A DNA stretch of 64,000 bases from W-Chloroflexi-9 sp045863195 (GTDB lineage: Bacteria > Chloroflexota > Dehalococcoidia > UBA2979), in contig BTUI01000001.1 of NCBI GenBank assembly GCA_045863195.1, positions 62,001 to 126,000 of the forward strand. The letters run 5' to 3'. This document shows positions 43,974-51,956 of the stretch, one piece after another (the first letter of the stretch is position 1; every line of letters begins with the position of its first letter). Both the position numbers and the translations under genes were made by a program. The notes under the pieces are model-generated. The model was not told where the DNA came from. It worked only from the letters and a program-made list of their open reading frames with translations, and made no database searches.

Positions 43974-45266
43974 ATGTCCGACGACGACCGCCCCGGGCCG
44001 CTCAGCGGCATCCGCGTGCTGGCCGCCACGCAGATCGTGGCCGGGCCGTACGCCGGCATCGTGCTGTCCGATTTCGGCGCGGACGTGGTGAAGCTCGAAC
44101 CGCTGGAGGGCGAGGGGTACCGCTCGTCGGGCGCCCTCGTGGCGGGCGAGGGGAAGCGCTTTCAGTCGCTGAACCGGGGTGCGAAGTCGCTTGCCCTCGA
44201 CACCTCCACCGAGGCGGGGCGCGCGGCGCTACACCGGATCATCCCCTCGTTCGATGTGGTGCTGACGAACTACCGGCCAGGCGTGCCGGAGCGGATGGGC
44301 CTCGGCTACGAAACGCTGCGGGCGCTCCACCCGGGCCTCATCTACTGCTCGATCACCGGCTTCGGCGACCGCGGCCCGCTCGCCGACAAGGGGGCGACGG
44401 ACTTCGTCGCCGCCGCCTTCACCGGCCTGATCGCCGGCGACGAGAAGGTCACGCCGGAGGGCAGCCCGGCGCAGATGACCCCGGCGATCGCGGACTACAC
44501 GACCGGCCTCGCCTGTGTCGCCTCGATCAACGCGGCGCTCTACCACCGCGAGCGCACCGGCGAGGGCCAGCGCATCGACGCCTCGCTACTCGCCTCGGCG
44601 CTCTCGATCCAGGACGTGTACGTGATGCGCCAGGCGGTGACAGACGCCAGCCAGCGCGACCCGATGATGGAACGCGTGCGCGCGCTCCGGGCGCGGGGCG
44701 GGACGTACGAGGAGATCCTGGAGGAGCGCGCCGCCTACCGCTGGGCGAGCGCCGGCCCGCCGCGCCTCTACTACAACGGCTACAACGCGAAGGACGGCCA
44801 GATCGTCCTCGGCTGCCTCACGAAGGCGACGCGCGCCGGCGCCCGCCGCGTCCTTGGCATGCAGCACGACCGGTCGGACGAGCAGGACTTCGACGCCTAC
44901 GACCCGGAGACGCGCGCGCTGGTCCTACGCTGGCGCGCCGAGATCGCGGAGAAGGTGCGACAGCGCACCGTCGCCGAGTGGGTCGCGGCGTTCGAGGCAG
45001 AAGGTGTGCCGGTAGCCCCGGTCCACCTGCCCGAGGAAGTTGCCGACCATCCCCAGGTGCAGGCGATGGGCCTGATGGTGGACTTCGACCACCCGGTGAC
45101 CGGCCCACAGAGCGTCGTCGGCCCGATCACGCGCATGTCCGCCACGCCAACGCGCGCCTCCCGCCCCTCGCCCGCCCTCGGCCAGCACACGGACGAGGTC
45201 CTCCGCCTCGGTGGCCTCTCCGACGACGAGGTCGCCGCGCTACGCGCGCAGGGCGTGGTGCGGTAG
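43974..45266 (+). CDS. CaiB/BaiF family III CoA-transferase
   Basis: 430 residues. GIRVLAATQIVAGPYAGIVLSDFGADVVKLE, KSLALDTSTEAGR and NYRPGVPERMGLGYE are family III signatures. The catalytic aspartate is in AIADYTTG near residue 169, and EEVADHPQVQAMGL is the usual C-terminal block. Acyl donor and acceptor unknown. An extra stretch (about 230-265, ERVRALRARGGTYEEILEE) is not typical of short members. GGGGGTG precedes ATG 43974. The orphan gene at 45296 follows 29 bases later, but its composition differs. Confidence 0.88.
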   Translation: MSDDDRPGPLSGIRVLAATQIVAGPYAGIVLSDFGADVVKLEPLEGEGYRSSGALVAGEGKRFQSLNRGAKSLALDTSTEAGRAALHRIIPSFDVVLTNYRPGVPERMGLGYETLRALHPGLIYCSITGFGDRGPLADKGATDFVAAAFTGLIAGDEKVTPEGSPAQMTPAIADYTTGLACVASINAALYHRERTGEGQRIDASLLASALSIQDVYVMRQAVTDASQRDPMMERVRALRARGGTYEEILEERAAYRWASAGPPRLYYNGYNAKDGQIVLGCLTKATRAGARRVLGMQHDRSDEQDFDAYDPETRALVLRWRAEIAEKVRQRTVAEWVAAFEAEGVPVAPVHLPEEVADHPQVQAMGLMVDFDHPVTGPQSVVGPITRMSATPTRASRPSPALGQHTDEVLRLGGLSDDEVAALRAQGVVR

Positions 45267-45295
45267 GGCTCAGGCTCTGCTACAGAGATACTCCG

Positions 45296-46159
45296 ATGCC
45301 GGAAGTGACGCCTGAGCAGTTCGACGCGATTCTCGACCTCCTCGACGAGTTGCCCCCGCGTATCAGTCCGTTATCCCTGGCCTTCAACGGGGTTCCGGCC
45401 CCGGGGTCACCAGGCGATCAGGAACTAAAACTGACGCGCCACGTGGCCGAGCCGTTTAGCATCTCGCTTCAGGCAATCGTCTTCGCCGGTGACCACGCAT
45501 TCGCCCTTCGACGACTGCTCACAAGCCCGGTGATGACGTTCGCCCCATGGACGGTCACCCGGGGGGTCATCGAAGCCTGCAGTCAGAGACTGTGGTTTCT
45601 CGATCCTGCGCTAACCGTGAGCGGTCGTGTCGCGAGGGGATTGAATGCACGGCTCACAAGCATTAACGACGGCGACAAGTTCGTGCGTGGATCGACCCGG
45701 ACGGAGGCGAAGGCAGAATCGGAGCGTCTCCAGCATCGGCGAGAACACCTCACTGAGGTTGCCGCAGCGGAAGGCATCGAAGTAATCAGCGCCAGGGGCC
45801 GCGTGATTGGCTTCGGAGAGCGCGTGCCTCAGATTTCACAGGTCGTGGCCGCCGCGGGCTACGCATCGCCTTACCGGCTCTTCTCCGCTATCTCGCATCA
45901 ACGCACTTGGGCCACAATCGGAACCGGATTCACGGTTGTGGACGACGAGGCCGACCATGGAATGGGGATCAAGCGACTCGAACAGCGGATGACCCCGGAA
46001 ATCGCAACCTACCTGACAACCACGTCCCTGCAGGCCATCGTCGCGGCGATGTACCGGCTGGTCGTGTACGCCGGATGGGAACCATCGCTGTTCGCGGCCG
46101 ACCTCGATGCAATTCTTGACCGGACAATCTTGAACCCACGTCTGCGACCGTGGAGGTGA
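45296..46159 (+). CDS. Orphan protein of unknown function, low-GC for this genome
   Basis: 287 residues, no signal peptide, predicted mostly helical. Recognisable blocks are FAPWTVTRGVIEACSQRLW (about 80-100), RVARGLNARL and QRTWATIGTGF; none maps to a family I know. Its composition is clearly different, at about 58-60% GC by eye against over 70% in neighbours. It freely uses codons such as ATT, AAA, CTA and AGC. This suggests recent acquisition. A TACAGA hexamer 10-15 bases before ATG could be a promoter; no ribosome site is clear. A strong hairpin follows. Confidence 0.65.
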   Translation: MPEVTPEQFDAILDLLDELPPRISPLSLAFNGVPAPGSPGDQELKLTRHVAEPFSISLQAIVFAGDHAFALRRLLTSPVMTFAPWTVTRGVIEACSQRLWFLDPALTVSGRVARGLNARLTSINDGDKFVRGSTRTEAKAESERLQHRREHLTEVAAAEGIEVISARGRVIGFGERVPQISQVVAAAGYASPYRLFSAISHQRTWATIGTGFTVVDDEADHGMGIKRLEQRMTPEIATYLTTTSLQAIVAAMYRLVVYAGWEPSLFAADLDAILDRTILNPRLRPWR

Positions 46160-46191
46160 TGAGTCCGCCGAATCACGGCGCCCGGAATTGC

Positions 46192-46219
46192 GAAGGGCGC
46201 CGATCGCTCGGCGCCCTTC
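46192..46219. terminator. Bidirectional terminator hairpin
   Basis: GAAGGGCGCCGA pairs with TCGGCGCCCTTC around loop TCGC, a 12-bp perfect stem between the orphan gene and the converging glmS. Confidence 0.88.
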
Positions 46220-46288
46220 CAATTACCCCTGCCGCACGACCTGGGGAGCGTCGGCGGAAGAAACAGTCTGTGTCAGCGGCCTCGAATA

Positions 46289-48130
46289 CTACTCCACCGT
46301 GACCGTCTTGGCGAGGTTCCTCGGCTGGTCGACGTCCGCGCCTCGGCGGGTGGCGATGTAGTAGGAGAACAGCTGGAGGGGCACCACCGCCACGATCGGC
46401 GTGAGCAGCGGGTCGACCTCCGGCATCTCCAGGATGTCGGTCGCGACACCCTCGAGCGAGCGGTCGCCCTCCGATACGAGCGCGATCACGAGGCCGCGCC
46501 GCGCCCGCAGTTGCTCGATGTTCGAGCGCATCTTGTCGAACACCTCGTCGCGCGGGGCGATCGCGACCGTCGGGAAGTCCTCTTCGATGAGGGCGATGGG
46601 GCCGTGCTTCATCTCACCGGCGGCGTATCCCTCCGCGTGGATGTAGGAGACCTCCTTGAGCTTCAGGGCGCCCTCCAGCGCGGCGGGGTAGCCCAACCCG
46701 CGGCCGAGGAAGAGGAAGTCGTCGTAGACGGCGTACCGGTCCGCCAGCGCCTCGATCTGCGGCGCGAGGTCGAGCGCCGCGCCGATCGCTGCCGGGAGGT
46801 GGAGCGCGGCGTGCACCTGCTGCGCCTCCACCACCGGGTCGAGCGTGCCGCGCAGGCGGCCGAGGTACAGCGCGAGGCCGTGCAGCAGCGCCATCGACGC
46901 GACCATCGTCTTCGTGGAGGCGACGGCGATCTCCGGGCCGGTGCGCATCAGGAGCGTGCCGTCCGCGACCCGCGTGGTCTGCGCGCCGGGGGTGTTGCAG
47001 AGCGTGATCTGCGGGCAGCCCGCCCGCTTCGCCTCGTCCATCGCGGCGAGGGTGTCCACGGTCTCGCCGGACTGCGCGACAGAGATCACCAGCGTGTGCT
47101 CGTCCAGCACCGGCTGGCGGTAGCGGAACTCGGCGGAGTTATCGACCTCGGCGGGGAGGCGCGCGAAGCGCTCGAAGTAGTGCCGGCCGACCATCGCCGA
47201 GTGCATGGAGGTGCCCATGCCCACCAGCACCACACGGGTGAGCGCCTTCGCCCACGACGCATCGAACGGCACGGCGTCCGAGAAGTCCACGCGCGGCGGC
47301 GCGGTGAGGTAGCGGCCACGCATCGCGTTCAGCACGGCGTCCGGCTGCTCGTGGATCTCCTTCAGCATGAAGTGCTTGTACGGGCCCTTCACGGCGGAGA
47401 CCGGATCGTACGGCAGCACCTCGACCGCCTTCGCAATCGGGCGGCCCTCGATGTCCACGTAGCGCACGGCGGCGGCGGTCATGTCCACGAACTCGCCCGG
47501 CTCCAGGAAGGAGACACGGCGGGTGTGCGGCAACAGCGCGCCGAGGTCGGACGCAAGCAGGTGCTCGCCCTCGCCGGTACCGACGACGATGCCCCCGGCG
47601 TTGCCGACGCGCGCCGCGACCATGCGGCCCGGCTCATGCACGGCGGCCGCGACGAGCGAGTAGGCCCCGTGCGCCTCCGCGACGACGTGGCGCAGCGCGT
47701 CCAGCAGGTCGACGCCGCGCTCCACCTCGCCAGCGAGCATGTGGGCGAGGACCTCGGTGTCAGTCTCGGAACGGAACGGGCCGCGTCCGAAGCGGGCGCG
47801 GAGGTCCTCGAAGTTTTCGATGATGCCGTTGTGGATGACGGCGATCACGCCGTCCGGGTCGAGCTGCGGGTGGGCGTTGCGGTCGCTGGGCTCACCGTGC
47901 GTCGCCCAGCGGGTGTGGCCGATGCCGGCGGTCGCGGGCGGCAGGACGCCCTCCACGCGCTGCACGAGGGCATCGAGCTTGCCGGTGGCGTGCGCCACGT
48001 AGAAGCGCTCGTCGGCGTCGAACAGCGCGATGCCCGCGGAGTCATAGCCGCGGTATTCGAGGCGTCGCAGACCGTCGAGGAGGATGGGGCCGGCGGGTCG
48101 CTGGCCGGTGTATCCGACAATGCCGCACAT
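46289..48130 (-). CDS. glmS: Glutamine-fructose-6-phosphate aminotransferase (isomerizing)
   Basis: 613 residues. The nucleophile Cys2 of the glutaminase half is in MCGIVGY. YRGYDSAG, GHTRWATHG and HNGIIENF follow. Two SIS domains bind sugar phosphate (VGMGTSMHSAM, ISVAQSGETVDT, TLCNTPGA, ASTKTM). The C-terminus ends QPRNLAKTVTVE. It makes glucosamine-6-phosphate, the entry to UDP-GlcNAc, and is the last gene of the leftward run that begins with glmU. A TAGAAT -10 lies at 48175-48170; the ~33-base leader is too short for a glmS ribozyme. Confidence 0.98.
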   Translation of the reverse strand: MCGIVGYTGQRPAGPILLDGLRRLEYRGYDSAGIALFDADERFYVAHATGKLDALVQRVEGVLPPATAGIGHTRWATHGEPSDRNAHPQLDPDGVIAVIHNGIIENFEDLRARFGRGPFRSETDTEVLAHMLAGEVERGVDLLDALRHVVAEAHGAYSLVAAAVHEPGRMVAARVGNAGGIVVGTGEGEHLLASDLGALLPHTRRVSFLEPGEFVDMTAAAVRYVDIEGRPIAKAVEVLPYDPVSAVKGPYKHFMLKEIHEQPDAVLNAMRGRYLTAPPRVDFSDAVPFDASWAKALTRVVLVGMGTSMHSAMVGRHYFERFARLPAEVDNSAEFRYRQPVLDEHTLVISVAQSGETVDTLAAMDEAKRAGCPQITLCNTPGAQTTRVADGTLLMRTGPEIAVASTKTMVASMALLHGLALYLGRLRGTLDPVVEAQQVHAALHLPAAIGAALDLAPQIEALADRYAVYDDFLFLGRGLGYPAALEGALKLKEVSYIHAEGYAAGEMKHGPIALIEEDFPTVAIAPRDEVFDKMRSNIEQLRARRGLVIALVSEGDRSLEGVATDILEMPEVDPLLTPIVAVVPLQLFSYYIATRRGADVDQPRNLAKTVTVE

Positions 48131-48169
48131 GGGCGTTCGCTCCCGGGTGCCCCCGCGCCCGCTTCGATC

Positions 48170-48175
48170 ATTCTA
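48170..48175 (-). promoter_or_regulatory. -10 element for glmS
   Basis: Minus strand TAGAAT, about 40 bases before ATG 48130, with GGGAG nine bases before the ATG. The -35 region is a poor match. Confidence 0.45.
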
Positions 48176-48189
48176 GCGCACGCGCCCGG

Positions 48190-49020
48190 TTAGTCCGCGC
48201 CGCCGTCCACATCGACCGACGTGTCCGGATCGGGCGACTTGCGTGACGCATCGTCCGCCCCGGCGGTGTCGGTGGCGGTCAGGGCACCGGCGTCACGGGC
48301 GGGAGTGGTGCGCTTGGCGTCACGCGCGCGCGCGGCGACCACGGCACCGTTCGTCTCCTCGCCGTACACGCCACGCAGATCCTCGGGCAACATCGCCGCG
48401 ATGGCGCGCATCATGCGGTCGGTGCCGGCCTCGGCGGCGTCGGCGCCGGGCACCTTCGCATCGAGCGTGAACGGCTCGCCGAAGGTGACCGTGATGCTCG
48501 GGCGGCGGCGGAGCAGGCCCGCCCAGAAGACGTGCGGCTTCTTCACGCGCGATCCGGTGATGGCGACCGGCACCACCGGCGCCTTCGCGAGCAGCGCCAC
48601 CATCGCCGCGCCGGGGAGGGCGGCGCGCATCCCCTCGCCACGCGAGCGGGTGCCCTCCGGGAACATCAGCACGACCTCGCCGTTGCGCAGGTAGTTCCGC
48701 GCGACGCGCAGCGCCCCCATGTCGCTGGAGAAGCGCCGCACCGGGAAGGCCCCGTACGCCCAGAACCACCAGCCGATCAGCGGCACCTCGAACAGCTCGC
48801 GCTTCGCCATCGGGTGGACGCGCCTCGGGCGGGCGGAGGCGGCGACGAGCGGCGGGTCGAGGTTGTCGAGGTGGTTCGCAACGAGGACCAGCGGGCCCTC
48901 CGCTGGCAGGTGCTCCCGCCCGTAGACCTCCCACCGCGCGAAGGTGAACAGCACGAGGCGGGTGAGCGTCGTGGAGGCGGCGTAGGGAAGCCAGAGGAGC
49001 AGGCGCTTGATCGCGGTCAT
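48190..49020 (-). CDS. plsC: 1-acyl-sn-glycerol-3-phosphate acyltransferase (PlsC-like)
   Basis: 276 residues. The N-terminal hydrophobic segment is followed by NHLDNLDPPL (HX4D catalytic motif), AKRELFEVPLIGWW, FPEGTRSRG (substrate-binding block) and VPVAITGS. It acylates lysophosphatidate at the membrane. The last ~60 residues are a low-complexity Ala/Asp/Thr tail not usual in PlsC. It lies 12 bases after cmk, the common cmk-plsC order. Confidence 0.9.
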   Translation of the reverse strand: MTAIKRLLLWLPYAASTTLTRLVLFTFARWEVYGREHLPAEGPLVLVANHLDNLDPPLVAASARPRRVHPMAKRELFEVPLIGWWFWAYGAFPVRRFSSDMGALRVARNYLRNGEVVLMFPEGTRSRGEGMRAALPGAAMVALLAKAPVVPVAITGSRVKKPHVFWAGLLRRRPSITVTFGEPFTLDAKVPGADAAEAGTDRMMRAIAAMLPEDLRGVYGEETNGAVVAARARDAKRTTPARDAGALTATDTAGADDASRKSPDPDTSVDVDGGAD

Positions 49021-49032
49021 CGCGCGTTCAGC

Positions 49033-49743
49033 CTACGCCGTCGCACCGTTCATGGCGCGGTAGTGGAGGAGCGTCTGCTCCACGACCTGGTCGATGCCAA
49101 GCGCGTCGGTGTCGATCACCAGCGCGTCGTCCGCGGCCTGCTCGCGCTTGATCGCGCGGTGGCCGGTGTTGTCGAGTTCGTCGCGCCGCCGGGTCTGCGT
49201 GAGCACCTGGTCGAAGTTCGTGGACCGGCCCGCGTCGAGTTCCTCGCCGAGCCGGCGACGTGCGCGCACCTCGGTGGAGGCATCCAGGAAGACCTTGGTA
49301 CGCGCCTCCACGAGCACGCGCGTGCCAATGTCGCGCCCCGCCATGACGACCGGCTCGCGCGTGGCAATGGTGCGCTGGCGGCGGACCAGTTCGTCACGGA
49401 CCTCCGCGATGCGTGAGACCAGGGAGACGTTCCGCTCAACCTCCGGGTCGCGCAGGAGGGCGTTCACATCCTTGCCGTCCAGGATGATGCGCGGGTCGGT
49501 CGGCTCCTCCCAGCGCATGTCCAGGTCGAGTGATTTCACGAGGGCGGTCACCGCGGCCTCGTCCTCGGTGTTGGTGCCGGTGCGAAGCACGGCCAGCGTG
49601 CAGGCGCGGTACATGAGGCCGGTGTCGAAGAAGCCGATCTTGAGCGCCTCGGCGACGGCGCGGCCAACGACGCTCTTCCCGGAGGCGGTGGGGCCGTCGA
49701 TGGCGACGCTGCGGGCGATGGACTCTGGCGCGTCGACTGGCAT
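49033..49743 (-). CDS. cmk: Cytidylate kinase
   Basis: 236 residues from ATG 49743, preceded by AGAGGGAG. The P-loop AIDGPTASGKS is at about 15-24. GFFDTGLMYRA, VVMAGRDIGTRV, DASTEVRARRR and RRDELDNT are CMP-kinase blocks. It phosphorylates CMP and dCMP. An upstream in-frame GTG (49758) lacks a ribosome site. A TATGAT -10 lies near 49785-49780. Confidence 0.95.
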   Translation of the reverse strand: MPVDAPESIARSVAIDGPTASGKSVVGRAVAEALKIGFFDTGLMYRACTLAVLRTGTNTEDEAAVTALVKSLDLDMRWEEPTDPRIILDGKDVNALLRDPEVERNVSLVSRIAEVRDELVRRQRTIATREPVVMAGRDIGTRVLVEARTKVFLDASTEVRARRRLGEELDAGRSTNFDQVLTQTRRRDELDNTGHRAIKREQAADDALVIDTDALGIDQVVEQTLLHYRAMNGATA

Positions 49744-49799
49744 CCGCTCCCTCTTCACCCGCTGGTTCAGGTTCCGGGAATCATAGGCAGCGGTCGATC

Positions 49800-50648
49800 T
49801 CAGGCGCTAGCCGCGTCCCCGAGCCCCACGAGCACACGCAGCGCCGCGACCTCGTCCGGCGTCAGTGGACGGGACTCACCGGGGGCGAGCCCACCGAGCT
49901 CGATCGGCCCGAAGGCGGTCCGGCGGAGCACCATCACACGGTGGCCCAGCGTCTCCAGCATCCGGCGCACCTGGCGGTTGCGTCCCTCGCGGATCACGAG
50001 GCGGAGCATCGTGTCGCGGCCGGTGCCGCCGATGCGCTCGACCTCCGCCGGGGCAGTGCGCCCGTCCTCGAGGTCGATCCCGCGCCGGAGCATCTCGATC
50101 GACCGATCTGACACAACGCCTTCCACGTAGGCCTCGTACGTCTTCGCCACGTGGTAACGCGGGTGGGTGAGGCGGTGGACCAGTTCGCCGTCCGTCGACA
50201 TGAGGAGGAGACCAGAGGTGTCGATGTCCAGGCGTCCCGCGTATCGAAGGCCGGCGGGAGGCTCTGGCAGCAGGTCGTACACGGTGGGGCGGCCCTGCTC
50301 GTCGGAGGCCGTGACCACGTAGTCGACCGGCTTGTGCAGGGCAAGCGTCGTGTCGGTTAGGCGAATCTCGACTGGTGCGCCGTCGAGCGCGATCGCATCG
50401 ACCTCCGGATCAGCGCGGGTGCCGAGGGTGGCGACCTGGCCGTTCACCGTGACGCGTCCGGCGGCGATCAATGCCTCCGCCGAGCGGCGGCTGCCGAAGC
50501 CGGCACGCGCGAGGACCTTCTGGAGGCGTTCGGGACCGGCGCTAGCGTCGACGGGTGGTGATCCGTTCCACCACGGTCGCCTCAGTGACGACCGCGCGCA
50601 GCAGGGCCGCCTCCGCGCGCTGAGACGGGGCGAGGACGGTGCTGGCAC
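49800..50648 (-). CDS. RsuA/RluB-family rRNA pseudouridine synthase
   Basis: The homologous part begins at about residue 38: an S4 RNA-binding domain (RLQKVLARAGFGSRRSAEALI), then the catalytic domain with Asp in GRLDIDTSGLLLMS, KTYEAYVEG and REGRNRQVRRML. It modifies uridine in ribosomal RNA. The start is a problem: the only in-frame canonical start before the S4 domain is GTG 50648. The ~37 residues it adds are Arg/Pro-rich, unlike real protein, and overlap the small gene at 50542-50826 by 107 bases. The true initiation may be non-canonical. Confidence 0.88.
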   Translation of the reverse strand: MPAPSSPRLSARRRPCCARSSLRRPWWNGSPPVDASAGPERLQKVLARAGFGSRRSAEALIAAGRVTVNGQVATLGTRADPEVDAIALDGAPVEIRLTDTTLALHKPVDYVVTASDEQGRPTVYDLLPEPPAGLRYAGRLDIDTSGLLLMSTDGELVHRLTHPRYHVAKTYEAYVEGVVSDRSIEMLRRGIDLEDGRTAPAEVERIGGTGRDTMLRLVIREGRNRQVRRMLETLGHRVMVLRRTAFGPIELGGLAPGESRPLTPDEVAALRVLVGLGDAASA

Positions 50649-50826
50649 CCAGGCCGGCCGCCGCGCGCAGCGCCAGGCTGCTCACGGCGCGCTCGACAGC
50701 GAGCGTGGCCACCACGGCGCTGGCGATGGTCGCCACCACCGGCACGGCACGACGTGCCACGGCGGTGCGCAGCGGCAGCGCCGGTGACACGGCGACTCCG
50801 TGCGCGGGATGCGGAATGACGGCCAT
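50542..50826 (-). CDS. Small hydrophobic protein overlapping the pseudouridine synthase gene
   Basis: 94 residues from ATG 50826, with a strong ribosome site (AGGAGGGGG, five bases away). It has one Ala/Val-rich hydrophobic stretch (about 27-45) and a helical C-half ending TTRRR. No family recognised. Its 3' end runs 107 bases into the longest frame of the pseudouridine synthase. A short hairpin (50838-50853) covers part of its ribosome site. Real translation is likely from the ribosome site, function unknown. Confidence 0.5.
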   Translation of the reverse strand: MAVIPHPAHGVAVSPALPLRTAVARRAVPVVATIASAVVATLAVERAVSSLALRAAAGLGASTVLAPSQRAEAALLRAVVTEATVVERITTRRR

Positions 50827-50837
50827 CTGGTCCCCCT

Positions 50838-50853
50838 CCTGCCGCCCGGCAGG
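50838..50853 (-). promoter_or_regulatory. Hairpin overlapping a ribosome-binding site
   Basis: CCTGCC and GGCAGG with a four-base loop. On the minus strand the 3' arm runs into AGGAGGGGG of the small gene at 50826. A TAGCCT -10-like hexamer lies just upstream. Confidence 0.4.
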
Positions 50854-50885
50854 ATGCTCAGGCTACCGCGCGTCCGTGCGCACGG

Positions 50886-51686
50886 CTAGAGACGCGCGCG
50901 CACGTCCTCGGTCAGGTCGAGCGCGAACGGGGCGCCTCCCGACCCGGCGACGAGGCGACCGGCGGCGAGACGCAGCCGCCCGTCCGCGAACGCCTGCAGC
51001 GCGCTCACGAGGAACGGCGCCTCGTGGCGCACCATCTCCTCACGGATGCGCGCGAACAACGGCGACGTCTCGAGCGCCGCATCGTCATCGAGGTTCGCCG
51101 GGAGCGCCGCCCAGAGCGGGTCGAACGCCGCGCCGGTCAGCGGGTAGCGGCAGAACGCCGCGACGGGCCCCTCATCCACCTCGGGGATCGCGAGGTGCAC
51201 CATGACGCCGCTCTCGGCGGCGCGGTCACGGATCAGGCGACGGATGACCTCGCGCCACGTCCCCACGGGGCCGCCGGGCAGCGCCGGATGCAGGTTCAGG
51301 AGCGGGTGCCCCGCGACGAAGCCCGGCGTGAAGATCAGCATGTACCCGGCGAGCACCCCGAGGTCGGATGGGTAGCCATCCACGAGCGCCGCGACCGCCG
51401 CGTCGTACTCCTCCCGCCACGCGGGGAGCGGGGCGCCGCTCTGCGACCGCTGGCCGCCGCGTTCGCGACGGAAGCGGACGGAGGAGAGCGACAGCAGCGG
51501 CAGCCCCTCCGACTGTACGAGGTCGAAGAACGCGTCGGTGACGCCCTCCTCACCGCGTTCGCGGTTGGAGAAGACGCAGGCGATCTCGGCGTCCAGCGTG
51601 CCGGCGCGGATTGCGCCAAGTACGACCTCGAACATCGCGCGCGAAGATGCGCCGCGCGTGGTGTACCAGGTGATGCGGAGCGTCAT
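50886..51686 (-). CDS. PurN-like formyltransferase family protein
   Basis: 266 residues. The formyltransferase catalytic Asn/His is in NLHPALPGG and the Asp in PEVDEGPVAAF; ACVFSNRERGE replaces the usual VISNR block. The N-terminal phosphate loop is altered (TTRGASSRAMFE instead of SGxGSN). It is ~60 residues longer than typical PurN. It may use 10-formyl-THF on GAR in purine synthesis or on another amine; the altered loop makes the substrate uncertain. It starts 12 bases after xseB. Confidence 0.78.
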   Translation of the reverse strand: MTLRITWYTTRGASSRAMFEVVLGAIRAGTLDAEIACVFSNRERGEEGVTDAFFDLVQSEGLPLLSLSSVRFRRERGGQRSQSGAPLPAWREEYDAAVAALVDGYPSDLGVLAGYMLIFTPGFVAGHPLLNLHPALPGGPVGTWREVIRRLIRDRAAESGVMVHLAIPEVDEGPVAAFCRYPLTGAAFDPLWAALPANLDDDAALETSPLFARIREEMVRHEAPFLVSALQAFADGRLRLAAGRLVAGSGGAPFALDLTEDVRARL

Positions 51687-51698
51687 CGGCGGCGAGGG

Positions 51699-51956
51699 CT
51701 ACTGCGCGCCGTTGGCGCGCTGGCGGAGCGTCTCGATGCGCTGCTCGACGTCGCCGAGGAGCGCCTGGCAGCGCTCGGCGAGGCGCATGCCCTCCTCATA
51801 GAGCGACACGGACTCCTCCAGCGTCAGGCCTCCGGCCTCGAGGCGCTGCGCGACCTCCTCCAGGCGCTGGTAGGCCGCCTCGAACGACTCGGCTTCGAGG
51901 TCGAGCGTCGACTGGGCAGGCGCGTCCGGGTCGGGGCGGGAGGCGGGCGTGGTCAT
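51699..51956 (-). CDS. xseB: Exodeoxyribonuclease VII small subunit
   Basis: 85 residues from ATG 51956. SFEAAYQRLEEVAQRLEAGGLTLEESVSLYEEGMRLAERC is the XseB signature. It forms the ssDNA exonuclease with XseA in repair. The ATG overlaps the xseA stop by four bases (ATGA), so the subunits are made together. Confidence 0.95.
   Translation of the reverse strand: MTTPASRPDPDAPAQSTLDLEAESFEAAYQRLEEVAQRLEAGGLTLEESVSLYEEGMRLAERCQALLGDVEQRIETLRQRANGAQ

Noticed and set aside
48131..48169. glmS ribozyme/riboswitch
   Set aside because: The leader is about 33-40 bases, far too short for the ribozyme, and lacks its core pairing.
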